Positions 51,462-59,719 are shown, numbered from the stretch's first letter. The stretch is 64,000 nt of DNA from Chryseobacterium arachidis (GCF_900129245.1 NZ_FQUT01000005.1:1-64000); one strand, 5' to 3'. Notes: a model not told the origin generated them from the sequence alone. Numbers and translations: made by a program.

Positions 51462-51469
51462 TATATTTG
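51462..51469 (+). promoter_or_regulatory. -7 promoter element of the PorP/SprF-like gene
   Basis: TATATTTG, 23 bases before the ATG at 51493. It rules out the upstream in-frame TTG at 51475 as the start, since that codon would sit at the transcription start itself. Confidence 0.6.
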
Positions 51470-51492
51470 TTGAATTGAAATCAAGATTTGTT

Positions 51493-52443
51493 ATGAGAAA
51501 ACTATATGCTATCGTATGTTTAGCTCTTTTGTCAAATGCATACAAAGCACAAGAAACTTTACCGTACTATCAACAATATCTTTTAGATGGTGAGTTTTTG
51601 TTCAACCCGGCACAATACGGAAAAACCGACTACGTGCAGCTTAATCTTAACTATCAGCAGCAATTTTCAAAGTTCAGCGAGTCTCCAAACGTTCAGTCGG
51701 TTGGGATCAACGCGAATATCTTTGATAGAGTAGGGGCAGGTTTATCTGTATTCAGAGACAGCAACGGGCCTATTTCTGCGGGAGGTATTACAGCGGGTGC
51801 TTCATATTTTATTCCTCTTAGCAGTGAAGGAGATAGAAAAGACCAGTTCTCTTTCGGTACAAGTGTGAGTTTCTACAATATGAATTTTGATTATTCAAAA
51901 ATTAATACGCAGGATGCTTCAGATCCTTTATTACAGGGTAGTGAAAGTAACATCTTCATGGCATATGCCAACTTCGGTGCACAGGCTACTTACAGAAATA
52001 TCTTTGCAGGAGTTTCTGTTAACGATATCGCTCTTACCAACGACGAAGCTATCGTAAACGGACGTGAGCCTTCTCCGATCAAATTTTTCTTAAATTTAGG
52101 ATATGACTGGCATGTTGGAGATAACATTTATTTCACTCCATCAGCTTTAATCAACTTGAATACGAATTCTACAAGAACAATCGATTATAACTTAATGGGT
52201 ACGTTCTTTAATGATATCAATTCATTCTCTTTCGGGGTAAGCTACAGATCTGTTCAGAACAGATTCGACAGCCAGCAGTTACAGATTGCTCCGGTTGTAA
52301 AAGTAAGATTCAACAAATTCATGATTGGAGCTACTTACAACTTAGGACTATCTGATATCCAGGAGTATGGAGGAAACAGCTTCATGATCGGGTTAGGATA
52401 TAACTTCGATAACTTCATTAACCATAGAGGTTATAGATATTAA
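51493..52443 (+). CDS. PorP/SprF family type IX secretion system membrane protein
   Basis: A 316-residue outer-membrane protein. The ATG at 51493 opens the signal peptide MRKLYAIVCLALLSNAYKAQ. The mature start LPYYQQYLLDGEFLFNPAQYG is the PorP/SprF hallmark (Y-x-x-N/F-x-x-N-P-A). The rest is strand-rich with alternating hydrophobic residues and ends in an aromatic-rich strand, as expected for a beta-barrel. Such proteins anchor cell-surface machinery of the type IX secretion/gliding apparatus; paralogues are numerous and this one is not beside the core gldKLMN genes. A terminator follows. Confidence 0.88.
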   Translation: MRKLYAIVCLALLSNAYKAQETLPYYQQYLLDGEFLFNPAQYGKTDYVQLNLNYQQQFSKFSESPNVQSVGINANIFDRVGAGLSVFRDSNGPISAGGITAGASYFIPLSSEGDRKDQFSFGTSVSFYNMNFDYSKINTQDASDPLLQGSESNIFMAYANFGAQATYRNIFAGVSVNDIALTNDEAIVNGREPSPIKFFLNLGYDWHVGDNIYFTPSALINLNTNSTRTIDYNLMGTFFNDINSFSFGVSYRSVQNRFDSQQLQIAPVVKVRFNKFMIGATYNLGLSDIQEYGGNSFMIGLGYNFDNFINHRGYRY

Positions 52444-52466
52444 TTGATTTAATTTAAATAAATTTG

Positions 52467-52494
52467 AGCTCTGAATTTTTTCAGGGCTTTTTTT
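52467..52494 (+). terminator. Terminator of the PorP/SprF-like gene
   Basis: AGCTCTGA pairs with TCAGGGCT (one G-T pair) around a TTTTTT-containing loop and is followed by a T run. The ATG of hemW comes directly after the last T. Confidence 0.75.
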
Positions 52495-53619
52495 ATGATT
52501 TATATTCACATACCGTTTTGTAAGCAAAAGTGCAGCTATTGCAATTTCCACTTTTCAACATCTTTAAACTTTAAAGATGAAATGCTGGCTGCCATGAAGA
52601 AGGAAATCTTTTTGCGAAAGGATGAATTACAAAACAAAAACTTACAATCCCTTTATTTTGGTGGCGGAACTCCGTCGATTCTTTCTCCTGACGAAATAAA
52701 ATCTTTAATAGATGAGGTTTTAAAACATTTCAGTTTTGATAAGGATATTGAAATTACCTTAGAAGCGAATCCTGATGATTTAGATAAAAACTTTCTGAAA
52801 GGTTTATCAGATTCGCCAATCAATCGCTTGTCAATCGGAACTCAAAGTTTTTTTGAAGAAGATTTGAAATTAATGAATCGTGCGCACACCGCCAATGAAG
52901 CGGAAGATTCTATCAAAAGAGCGCAGGATTTTGGCTTTGAAAATTTAAGCATTGATTTAATTTACGGTTCGCCAACCTCCAATCTTGAAATCTGGAAAGA
53001 AAATCTAAACAAAACAATTGCTCTTGAAGTTCCCCATATTTCATCTTACGCATTAACAGTTGAGCCAAAAACAGCCTTAGAAAACTGGATTTCAAAAGGA
53101 AAAGTGAAAAGTCCAAGAGAAGAGGAACAGAACATAGAATTCTACTATTTATCCGACTTTTTGAAGGATAATGGTTTTGAACATTATGAAGTTTCAAATT
53201 TTGCAAAACCTGAATTTTATTCAAAACACAATTCTTCGTATTGGAAGTATAAAGAATATTTAGGAATCGGCCCATCCGCGCATTCTTACAACGGTTTTGA
53301 TGTAAGAAGCTGGAATGTTGCGAATAATCAGCAGTATATTAAAAAATTAAACTCGAATTTTTTGGCTAAAGAAGAAGAAATTCTCTCTCAAAATGATCAA
53401 TTTAACGAAATGATAATGATTGGCTTAAGAACAATCTGGGGCGTTGATCTCGAAAACTTGAAACAAAAGTTTAATAATGAAGTTCTTGATCACTTCCAAA
53501 GCGAAATTAAATCAAAACTGGAAGATCAAATTCTAATAATTGAAAATAATCATCTTAAAATCCCGGAAAAACATTGGTTTATGGCGGATGGAATTGCTTC
53601 AGATCTGTTTATTGTGTAA
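52495..53619 (+). CDS. hemW: Radical SAM family heme chaperone HemW
   Basis: A 374-residue radical SAM protein. The [4Fe-4S] motif is C9-x3-C13-x2-C16 within HIPFCKQKCSYCNF; the N-terminal MIYIHIPF is standard for HemW, supporting this start. GGGTPSIL and the TLEANPDD, RLSIGTQSF segments follow, with the HemW C-terminal domain at about 290-374. HemW binds heme and delivers it to haemoproteins; it was long misnamed coproporphyrinogen dehydrogenase. The ATG immediately follows the T run of the upstream terminator, so its own promoter or read-through must be at work. Confidence 0.92.
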   Translation: MIYIHIPFCKQKCSYCNFHFSTSLNFKDEMLAAMKKEIFLRKDELQNKNLQSLYFGGGTPSILSPDEIKSLIDEVLKHFSFDKDIEITLEANPDDLDKNFLKGLSDSPINRLSIGTQSFFEEDLKLMNRAHTANEAEDSIKRAQDFGFENLSIDLIYGSPTSNLEIWKENLNKTIALEVPHISSYALTVEPKTALENWISKGKVKSPREEEQNIEFYYLSDFLKDNGFEHYEVSNFAKPEFYSKHNSSYWKYKEYLGIGPSAHSYNGFDVRSWNVANNQQYIKKLNSNFLAKEEEILSQNDQFNEMIMIGLRTIWGVDLENLKQKFNNEVLDHFQSEIKSKLEDQILIIENNHLKIPEKHWFMADGIASDLFIV

Positions 53620-53641
53620 AACATGCATATTTGCATGTTTT
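53618..53641 (+). terminator. Hairpin at the end of hemW
   Basis: AAAACATGCA and TGCATGTTTT are perfect reverse complements with a four-base loop. The hairpin begins at the hemW stop codon and overlaps the upstream element of the murI promoter. Confidence 0.65.
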
Positions 53642-53663
53642 GTAGTAAAATTCCTTATTTTTG
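53631..53663 (+). promoter_or_regulatory. Promoter of murI
   Basis: TTG at 53631-53633, 22 bases, then TATTTTTG at 53656-53663. The murI TTG start codon lies 21 bases beyond, in keeping with a short leader. Confidence 0.6.
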
Positions 53664-53683
53664 TATAAAATTTCAACTCAATT

Positions 53684-54514
53684 TTGAAAACGAAAAAGCA
53701 AGATTATTCGCATCTTTCACCAAAACAGCCTATCGGAATTTTTGATAGCGGAGTTGGCGGATTGACGGTTGCCAAAGAAATAAAAAGACTTCTTCCCAAC
53801 GAAGATCTGATCTATTTTGGTGATACAAAACATCTTCCCTACGGTGAAAAATCAAAAGAAGCAATTATCGAATATTCTACAAAAATCACGAATTTTTTAC
53901 TGGAACAAAATTGTAAAGCAATCGTTATTGCCTGTAACACGGCAACAGCCAACGCTTTGAATGAAGTGATGCAGTCTGTTGCAGGGAAAGTTCCTGTCAT
54001 CGACGTAATCAATCCTGTGGCGGAAAAAGTTTCGTATGAAATTCACAATAACGTTGGAGTGATTGCAACAAAAGCAACTGTGAATTCAGGACTATACAAA
54101 AAAAGTATCCGTAAGCATAATAAATGGATTAAGGTAGACGAATTGGCAACGCCACTTTTGGTTCCTGCGATTGAAGAAGGCTTTAAAAATCATCCGATTA
54201 CGCATGCGATTATTTATAATTATTTGAGTAATAGTAAATTAAAAAACATCGAAACATTGATTTTAGGGTGTACTCATTATCCTTTATTAATTGATGAAAT
54301 TAAACAATATTATGGTAACCGGGTTCGCGTGATTGATTCACCGAATATTGTAGCCAATCATTTGAAGATTATTTTGGATAAATATAATCTTCTGAATGAT
54401 AATAACCCGAAACCGAATTATCATTTCTACCTTTCGGATCTTACGAAAAACTTCGAAAAAATCTCAAAGAAATTCTTCGGAAAATCAATAGATTTAGAAT
54501 TGAAAGTATTATAA
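53684..54514 (+). CDS. murI: Glutamate racemase
   Basis: A 276-residue glutamate racemase. The two catalytic cysteines are in VIACNTATA and LGCTHYPLL, and the substrate loop GIFDSGVGGLTV starts the core. It makes D-glutamate for peptidoglycan. The start is a TTG at 53684: no ATG or GTG lies between the in-frame stop at 53666 and the conserved core, and a promoter ends 20 bases upstream. The ~18-residue polar N-terminal extension is modest. It stands alone on the plus strand with a terminator after it. Confidence 0.93.
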   Translation: MKTKKQDYSHLSPKQPIGIFDSGVGGLTVAKEIKRLLPNEDLIYFGDTKHLPYGEKSKEAIIEYSTKITNFLLEQNCKAIVIACNTATANALNEVMQSVAGKVPVIDVINPVAEKVSYEIHNNVGVIATKATVNSGLYKKSIRKHNKWIKVDELATPLLVPAIEEGFKNHPITHAIIYNYLSNSKLKNIETLILGCTHYPLLIDEIKQYYGNRVRVIDSPNIVANHLKIILDKYNLLNDNNPKPNYHFYLSDLTKNFEKISKKFFGKSIDLELKVL

Positions 54515-54517
54515 TAT

Positions 54518-54543
54518 AAAAAAGACTCAAAATGAGTCTTTTT
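54518..54543. terminator. Bidirectional terminator between murI and the nitroreductase gene
   Basis: AAAAAGACTCA, three bases, then TGAGTCTTTTT: a perfect stem flanked by A and T on the two sides, between convergent genes. Confidence 0.8.
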
Positions 54544-54546
54544 GTT

Positions 54547-55149
54547 TTATACTTCCAGAATGACTTCTTTCTTTTCATGTCTTGTTTTAGGAGTAATGGT
54601 AGGCTGATTGCTGTCTTCTTCAGCTCTTACACCAATCGTAACGGCAAATAGAGTTTCATATTTTTCGTTATTCAAAATTGCATCATACTTTTCAGCTTCA
54701 ATCCCTTCCATCGGCGTAGAATCGATTCCCAGTTCTGCACAGGCTGAAAGTAAAACTCCTAATGAAAGATAAACCTGATGACCCAGCCAGGATTTTATGG
54801 CAGTATTACCTTTGGGCCTTACAAAATTTTTATAATAATTCACATTTCCCTCGGAAAGATAACCTTCAATTTTATTTTCAAAATCTTCAGGATCTTTCAT
54901 GACCTGAAATACGATTAAGCAATTGCTGTCCAAAACTTTTTCCTTATTCCAATAAGATGCTTCGGCCAAAGGTTGTTTTAATTCGGAAGAATTATTTACA
55001 AAAATAAAATTCCAGGGCTGGCTGTTGATGGAAGAAGGACTCAGTTGTAAAATATCCTTTAGCTGTTGGGTTTTTTCTTCACTTATTGTTCCTTGAGGAT
55101 TATACTTTTTTACAGTATATCTCGATTTCATTTTTTCTAAAAAGCTCAT
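54547..55149 (-). CDS. Nitroreductase family NAD(P)H-dependent oxidoreductase
   Basis: A 200-residue FMN-dependent nitroreductase (NfsB-like). The N-terminal SRYTVKKYNPQ carries the FMN-phosphate-binding R, LSPSSINSQPWNF is the family hallmark, and GVLLSACAELGIDSTPMEG follows. It likely reduces quinones, nitro compounds or other electrophiles. It diverges from an HxlR-family regulator across 81 bases; such pairs are often an electrophile-sensing regulator and its target. Its minus-strand promoter is TTG (55204-55206), 20 bases, TAGTTTTG (55176-55183). Confidence 0.9.
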   Translation of the reverse strand: MSFLEKMKSRYTVKKYNPQGTISEEKTQQLKDILQLSPSSINSQPWNFIFVNNSSELKQPLAEASYWNKEKVLDSNCLIVFQVMKDPEDFENKIEGYLSEGNVNYYKNFVRPKGNTAIKSWLGHQVYLSLGVLLSACAELGIDSTPMEGIEAEKYDAILNNEKYETLFAVTIGVRAEEDSNQPTITPKTRHEKKEVILEV

Positions 55150-55155
55150 ATTTTA

Positions 55156-55206
55156 AACTATATTTTTTATAGTTGCAAAACTAATTTAAGTTTAATATAT
55201 TTGCAA
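55156..55206. promoter_or_regulatory. Overlapping divergent promoters and candidate HxlR operator
   Basis: Plus strand: TTG 55173-55175, 20 bases, TATATTTG 55196-55203, toward the HxlR gene. Minus strand: TTG 55204-55206, 20 bases, TAGTTTTG 55176-55183, toward the nitroreductase. The two promoters lie almost on top of each other. The inverted repeat AACTATA ... TATAGTT (55156-55174) abuts the plus-strand TTG and is a candidate operator. Confidence 0.7.
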
Positions 55207-55230
55207 TAACGGTAAAAAAGGATAGTATAA

Positions 55231-55584
55231 ATGTATACCATAGACAATAAATCTTACCCATGCTGTACAAGTGTGACCATGAAATTCATTGGTGGAAAAT
55301 GGAAGGCTGTCATTTTGGTGCATCTCATAGACGGCCCGAAGCGGTATAACGAATTGAGAAAATTAATTCCCACCATTACGGAAAGAACCTTAAGTCTTCA
55401 GTTAAAACAATTGGAAGAAGATAACGTGATTAACAGGAAAGTATATACGGAAAAGCCCCCTTTGATGGTGGAATATACATTGACGGAATTTGGAAATACC
55501 TTGATTCCTGTATTAGAATTGATTACAGAATGGGGAAGGGAAGCTGATAAAATATCAAAAAAAATAATCAAGGATATGCCTTGA
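55231..55584 (+). CDS. HxlR family transcriptional regulator
   Basis: A 117-residue winged-helix regulator. After an N-terminal pair of cysteines (YPCC, C12-C13), the HxlR signature follows: FIGGKWKAVILVHL, GPKRYNELRKLIPTITERTLSLQLKQLEEDNVI, then a wing and EYTLTEFGNTLIPVL. In YodB- and HypR-type members an N-terminal Cys senses quinones or other electrophiles, and the cysteines here fit that. The natural target is the divergent nitroreductase gene. Its stop codon directly abuts that of rsmD. Confidence 0.9.
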   Translation: MYTIDNKSYPCCTSVTMKFIGGKWKAVILVHLIDGPKRYNELRKLIPTITERTLSLQLKQLEEDNVINRKVYTEKPPLMVEYTLTEFGNTLIPVLELITEWGREADKISKKIIKDMP

Positions 55585-56163
55585 TTATTCTGTTATCTCT
55601 GTATTTTCTTCTTTATTCGGTTCGAAAAAGCTGAAACTTACATTTCCGTATTTTCTGGTATCAATTAAATTCGGATGATCAAATTTCATTCGGCTCTGAT
55701 GCTCTACGACCAATATTCCGTTTTCTTTTAGGTATTTATTATTTAAAACCAAAGAGATTAGTTCGTGGTATTTTTTTTCTTCCATTTCAAAAGGCGCATC
55801 AGAAAATACAATTTCGAAAGATTTTTTGTTTCTGAATTTTTTTAACCAATCAAAAACATCACCTCGCTGAACATTTACCTGTAAGCTGAAACCTAATTCA
55901 GAGGCGGTAGAATTTAAAAATGAAGTATGTTTCGGATTCATTTCCACAGAAGTGATGTCCTGAGTTCCTCTTGAAGCAAATTCAAAGCTGATCGAGCCAA
56001 TTCCTGCAAACAGATCCAGCACAGAAACCGACTGCATATCATATGTATTCTCCAAAATACTGAAGAGAGCTTCTTTTGCAAAATCCGTCGTCGGTCTTAC
56101 GTCAAAATTTTTGGGAGCGGCTATTTTCTTGGCTTTCCATTTGCCTGAGATGATTCTGTACAT
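55585..56163 (-). CDS. rsmD: 16S rRNA (guanine(966)-N2)-methyltransferase RsmD
   Basis: A 192-residue Rossmann-fold methyltransferase. The N-terminal MYRIISGKWKAKKI and DVRPTTDFAKEALF are typical of RsmD. The SAM site is LDLFAGIGSISFEFASRG, with SVEMNP following. The catalytic motif IV, usually D/N-P-P-Y/F, reads S-D-A-P-F here, with Ala replacing the first Pro. It methylates G966 (E. coli numbering) of 16S rRNA. It is downstream of a DUF3822 gene on the same strand, an arrangement common in flavobacteria, and has no base between its stop and that of the HxlR gene. Confidence 0.9.
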   Translation of the reverse strand: MYRIISGKWKAKKIAAPKNFDVRPTTDFAKEALFSILENTYDMQSVSVLDLFAGIGSISFEFASRGTQDITSVEMNPKHTSFLNSTASELGFSLQVNVQRGDVFDWLKKFRNKKSFEIVFSDAPFEMEEKKYHELISLVLNNKYLKENGILVVEHQSRMKFDHPNLIDTRKYGNVSFSFFEPNKEENTEITE

Positions 56164-56232
56164 AGTTGGTAGGTTTTAGATTCTAGGTAAAAGGTCGCAG
56201 GTAAACTAAACCTGCCATCTGATAACTGCAAC

Positions 56233-56949
56233 CTAATTTAATATAAAATTTTTAGTAGGAATATTATCAAATACAATTCTCATATTCTTCACGAATTTCT
56301 GTAATTCTGAAATAAAGGTTTCATTTTCAGTCGTTTCTCCGTAAGCGAAAAAGCTGGTTTCATTGATTCCAAAACCGATTTTACTCAGTGTAAACATAAC
56401 GAAATAAAGGAAATCAACCTCAGAGTTGACGTCGAGATTATTGTATAAGATAATTTTTTTGTTGTCTATCGCGAAAAACTCACATTGATTATGATAAAGA
56501 TTAATGTGAATTTCCTTGTTATTTTTGTTATGGATTGAATTTAAAAACTTCTCACCCGAAAAATTAAAATGAATAGGCAATGCCAGTTCTTTAATTTTTT
56601 TGTAAAAATTCTTCGGAAAAGTATAATAAAACTGAACCTTGAACTTTTCGTTAATCGAAAGCATTAATTCTTCTTTTTCCTTATCCACAGGCGCATTGAA
56701 AGAAATTAAATCAAATCCCGTTTCGTGTTCCGAAAATCCTTCAGGCATCAGTGTAAAATGATTCAGTGCAGAAACTACATGAATTTCATCATACCTTTGT
56801 TTAATCAACACTTCATCCAATTTATCAGCAATCAGATTTTCCGGAGATTCTTCGTCTACGAAATAAGATTTTTCCTCCAAGATGCTTTTATTCTTCGCAA
56901 TCTGGTAGATTAATCCGTCTTTGGTAAAAAGTAAATTAAGTATATTCAT
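56233..56949 (-). CDS. DUF3822 family protein
   Basis: A 238-residue protein of the Bacteroidota-specific DUF3822 family. It begins with a strand pair (MNILNLLFTKDGLIYQI) and has a second similar half (INLYHNQCEFFAIDNKKIILYNNL), an arrangement reminiscent of the duplicated actin-like ATPase fold. No clear phosphate-binding motif is visible. The function is unknown. It is cytoplasmic. It lies between an Smr-domain gene (18 bases upstream) and rsmD (69 bases downstream), so it is probably in the same operon. Confidence 0.8.
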   Translation of the reverse strand: MNILNLLFTKDGLIYQIAKNKSILEEKSYFVDEESPENLIADKLDEVLIKQRYDEIHVVSALNHFTLMPEGFSEHETGFDLISFNAPVDKEKEELMLSINEKFKVQFYYTFPKNFYKKIKELALPIHFNFSGEKFLNSIHNKNNKEIHINLYHNQCEFFAIDNKKIILYNNLDVNSEVDFLYFVMFTLSKIGFGINETSFFAYGETTENETFISELQKFVKNMRIVFDNIPTKNFILN

Positions 56950-56967
56950 AATTCGATTCCTGCAAAT

Positions 56968-57462
56968 TTAGTGAAATTCTACCATTACCGCACCCGATTG
57001 ATGATGAAGTATTTCCTTATTATAAAAATCAAGATTCGTCTGGCCTTCCAGAACATCGAAAACCATTCTCTGTAAAGTTCCGTCACCGATTCCGTGAACG
57101 ATTTCCAGTCGTTTTAAATTATTTTTCCGGCAAAAAGCAATGACTTCCATCAATTTTTCTTTTTGGATAAAAAGTCGCTCAAAACTATCGTAATCGCTTG
57201 GGTTTTTAACCAGATTTTCAAAATGAAGATCTAAAACCAAATGATTTTTCTGATGTTTTTTGGAAACCGTTTTTTTTGGTTCTGCTTTTTTTACGACTTT
57301 GATGTTTTCATAAAGATCAGGATTTTTAGGAACAAGTTTTTCTTTGGGGTATTGATGGGTAAATCCGTATTCATCTTTAAAAACCACAGTATTTCCGTGC
57401 ACCGAAGTTACCACCCCGCTTAAATCTTCGTCTACCACAGAAACTTTATCTCCAATCTTCAT
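56968..57462 (-). CDS. Smr domain-containing protein
   Basis: A 164-residue protein. The N-terminal ~50 residues form a small beta domain (MKIGDKVSVVDEDLSGVV, GNTVVFKDEYGF). After a Lys-rich linker, the C-terminal ~90 residues are an Smr domain with the motifs LDLHFENL and the catalytic-loop HGIGDGTLQRMVF (H-G-x-G-x-G-x-L-like). Smr domains bind or nick nucleic acids, as in MutS2 and ribosome-rescue factors. There is no MutS ATPase part. It is first of the Smr-DUF3822-rsmD series on the minus strand. Confidence 0.88.
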   Translation of the reverse strand: MKIGDKVSVVDEDLSGVVTSVHGNTVVFKDEYGFTHQYPKEKLVPKNPDLYENIKVVKKAEPKKTVSKKHQKNHLVLDLHFENLVKNPSDYDSFERLFIQKEKLMEVIAFCRKNNLKRLEIVHGIGDGTLQRMVFDVLEGQTNLDFYNKEILHHQSGAVMVEFH

Positions 57463-57500
57463 AATTTGTCATTGCGAGGAACGAAGCAATCTTTTAATAT
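57463..57500. repeat. Short dispersed intergenic repeat
   Basis: The gap between the Smr and phosphoesterase genes contains TTTGTCATTGCGAGGAACGA followed by AGCAATCTTTT, a sequence seen repeatedly between genes of many Bacteroidota. Only one copy is in this window. Confidence 0.4.
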
Positions 57501-57525
57501 TCCTAATTCCTCAATTAATATATTC

Positions 57526-58023
57526 TTAAACTTTTGGTCCCAATTCTATTATTTCCAAATCCTTAATTTCAGTATCATCGATCACAAAACGCATCATTGT
57601 TCTCATCTTATGCCAACCCTGTTTTCCACAGGCTCCGGGATTCAGGTGAAGAAGATTATTCTTCGAATCAAACATTGCTTTCAAAATATGAGAATGCCCT
57701 GAAATAAATAACTTCGAAGCTTTTTCAGCAATTTCCTGTTTTGCCAGCGGTGTATATTTTCCGGGATAGCCACCGATATGAATCATCAAAACTTCTACAT
57801 TCTCGCAAAAAAAACGATTGACTTCAGGAAATTCAGAACGGATTTTTGCGTTGTCGATATTTCCGTAAACTCCTCTTAACGGTTTTATTTTTTCAAGTTG
57901 TTCAATCACTTCCATGCTTCCGAAATCTCCGCCATGCCAAATTTCATCGGCTTGGTTTGCATATTCTAAAATTCTATCATCAATATAAGAATGAGAATCG
58001 GAAAGGAGTAGGATTTTGGTCAT
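57526..58023 (-). CDS. Metallophosphoesterase, YfcE/MJ0936 type
   Basis: A 165-residue calcineurin-like phosphoesterase. Metal ligands are visible in SDSHS near the N-terminus, HGGDFG, YGNID, and the late ISGHSH and NPGACG. The small single-domain layout is that of YfcE, a phosphodiesterase of uncertain natural substrate. It is cytoplasmic. It follows on the minus strand behind the serine hydrolase promoter region, and lies 63 bases upstream of the Smr gene, possibly co-transcribed with it. Confidence 0.92.
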   Translation of the reverse strand: MTKILLLSDSHSYIDDRILEYANQADEIWHGGDFGSMEVIEQLEKIKPLRGVYGNIDNAKIRSEFPEVNRFFCENVEVLMIHIGGYPGKYTPLAKQEIAEKASKLFISGHSHILKAMFDSKNNLLHLNPGACGKQGWHKMRTMMRFVIDDTEIKDLEIIELGPKV

Positions 58024-58108
58024 AATTTTTTATGTTTTGCAAATTTAGGAAGATTTAGTTTTTTATCATCATCATCTAATATTTATTAAATTTGAAAAAA
58101 TTAAAAAT

Positions 58109-59653
58109 ATGAAGAAGAAGTTTTCTTTTTTCCTTTTTCTTTTAACGGTGGGCATCGCAAATGCCCAGGTTGAAGAAAAAAAACTGGACGAATTGGTTCA
58201 GAGTACTTTAAAAACTTTCGACGTTCCTGGAATGTCTGTCGGAATTATCAAAGATGGAAAAGTTATTTATTCAAAAGGGTTTGGAGTACGTTCTTTAGCA
58301 TCTAAACAGCCGATGGATGACAATACTTTGGTCGGAATTGCATCCAATTCAAAAGGTTTTACCTGTACGGCGCTGGCCATTTTAGCAGACGAAGGGAAAT
58401 TGAACTGGGATGATAAGGTTTCAAAATATATTCCTGAATTTCAAATGTATGATCCGTATGTTTCTCAAAATGTAACGATTAAAGATTTGGTGACCCACAG
58501 AGCCGGATTAGGTTTAGGACAGGGAGATCTGATGTTTTTTCCGGAAGGTGGAAATTTAACGGTGAATGATATTGTTCATAATGTAAGATATCTAAAGCCA
58601 GAAAATCCTTTCAGAACGACTTTGGATTATAATAATATCATGTTTATTGTTGCTGGAGAAGTAATTCACAGAATTTCAGGTTTGAGCTGGGCAGAATTTA
58701 TCGAACAGAGAATTATGAAACCTGTTGGGATGACTTCAAGTTTTGGAAGCTATAACAGAGCAAAAGCCATTGCCAATAAAATCGACGCTCACGCTCCGGT
58801 TGACGGAAAAGCCATTGCTGTTCCTCACGACTGGAATGAAACAGGCAATGCAGCCGGAGGAATTATGAGTAACATCAAAGATATGACCACTTGGGCGGAA
58901 TGTCTGATGAATAATTTCACGACAAAAGACGGAAAAAAATTAGTGTCAGATAAAAATGTTCAGCAGCTTTGGAATTTGCAGATTCCAAGTGGTGTGGCGG
59001 CGAAAAGTCCTTATGATACGAGTTTTTACGGATATGGATTGGGTTGGTTTTTAAGTGATGTTAAAGGTCACAAGCAAATTCAGCATACCGGCGGATTGAT
59101 CGGAACAGTGACGCAGTTTACTTTAATTCCCGATATGAAATTAGGAATTGTAGTTTTAACAAATCAGCAATCGGGAGCAGCGTTTAACACGATTACCAAT
59201 ACAGTGAAAGATTCTTATTTGGGTATTGCAGACAGAAACTGGCTGAAAACTTACGGTGACCGGATGAAAAAAATGGAAGAGGGCTTTGATAAACAAAAAA
59301 AAGATGCTTTTGCTAAATCGGAAGCTTTTAAAAAAGAGAAAAATCTTCAGCCAAAAGCGGAACAGTTTGTCGGAACTTATACTGATCAATGGTTTGGGGA
59401 TGTAGAAATTGTTCAACAAGGAAATATCTACAGAATTTCATGTAAAAATTCTCCAAGATTGAAAGGTGAATTATTGCCTTTTTCCAATAATTCTTTCATC
59501 ATCAAATGGGACGACAGAAGCTATGATGCTGATGCCTACATTATTTTTGATTACGATGAAACAGGAAAAGCTCAATCGGCAAAACTAAAACCAATTTCTG
59601 ACGTGACGGATTTCAGTTTTGATTTTGATGATCTGGATTTAAGAAAAAAGTAA
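58109..59653 (+). CDS. Serine hydrolase, class C beta-lactamase-like
   Basis: A 514-residue exported penicillin-recognising-fold hydrolase. The signal peptide ends at IANAQ (about 20). The catalytic S79-N-S-K82 (SxxK), Y174-N-N176 (YxN) and H326-T-G-G (in place of KTG) are all visible. The C-terminal ~110 residues form a lipocalin-like DUF3471 domain (FVGTYTDQWFGDVEI). Relatives act as D-amino-acid peptidases or esterases more often than true beta-lactamases, so resistance should not be assumed. TAAATTTG at 58087-58094 is a good -7 box. Confidence 0.9.
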   Translation: MKKKFSFFLFLLTVGIANAQVEEKKLDELVQSTLKTFDVPGMSVGIIKDGKVIYSKGFGVRSLASKQPMDDNTLVGIASNSKGFTCTALAILADEGKLNWDDKVSKYIPEFQMYDPYVSQNVTIKDLVTHRAGLGLGQGDLMFFPEGGNLTVNDIVHNVRYLKPENPFRTTLDYNNIMFIVAGEVIHRISGLSWAEFIEQRIMKPVGMTSSFGSYNRAKAIANKIDAHAPVDGKAIAVPHDWNETGNAAGGIMSNIKDMTTWAECLMNNFTTKDGKKLVSDKNVQQLWNLQIPSGVAAKSPYDTSFYGYGLGWFLSDVKGHKQIQHTGGLIGTVTQFTLIPDMKLGIVVLTNQQSGAAFNTITNTVKDSYLGIADRNWLKTYGDRMKKMEEGFDKQKKDAFAKSEAFKKEKNLQPKAEQFVGTYTDQWFGDVEIVQQGNIYRISCKNSPRLKGELLPFSNNSFIIKWDDRSYDADAYIIFDYDETGKAQSAKLKPISDVTDFSFDFDDLDLRKK

Positions 59654-59690
59654 TAGATTTAAGATTATTGGATATAACGATTATCAAGTG

Positions 59691-59719
59691 AGACGGGTTT
59701 AGCCCGTCTTTTCTTTTTT
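59691..59719 (+). terminator. Terminator of the serine hydrolase gene, part of a repeat
   Basis: AGACGGG and CCCGTCT pair around a short loop, followed by TTTTCTTTTTT. The downstream bases AGGTTTTAGCCAAAATCTACAG match the motif order of the repeat at 36680-36812. Confidence 0.65.

Noticed and set aside
58109-59653. True class C beta-lactamase (resistance gene)
   Set aside because: HTG replaces KTG, and a DUF3471 domain is fused at the C-terminus, as in esterase or peptidase relatives. There is no AmpR-like regulator.
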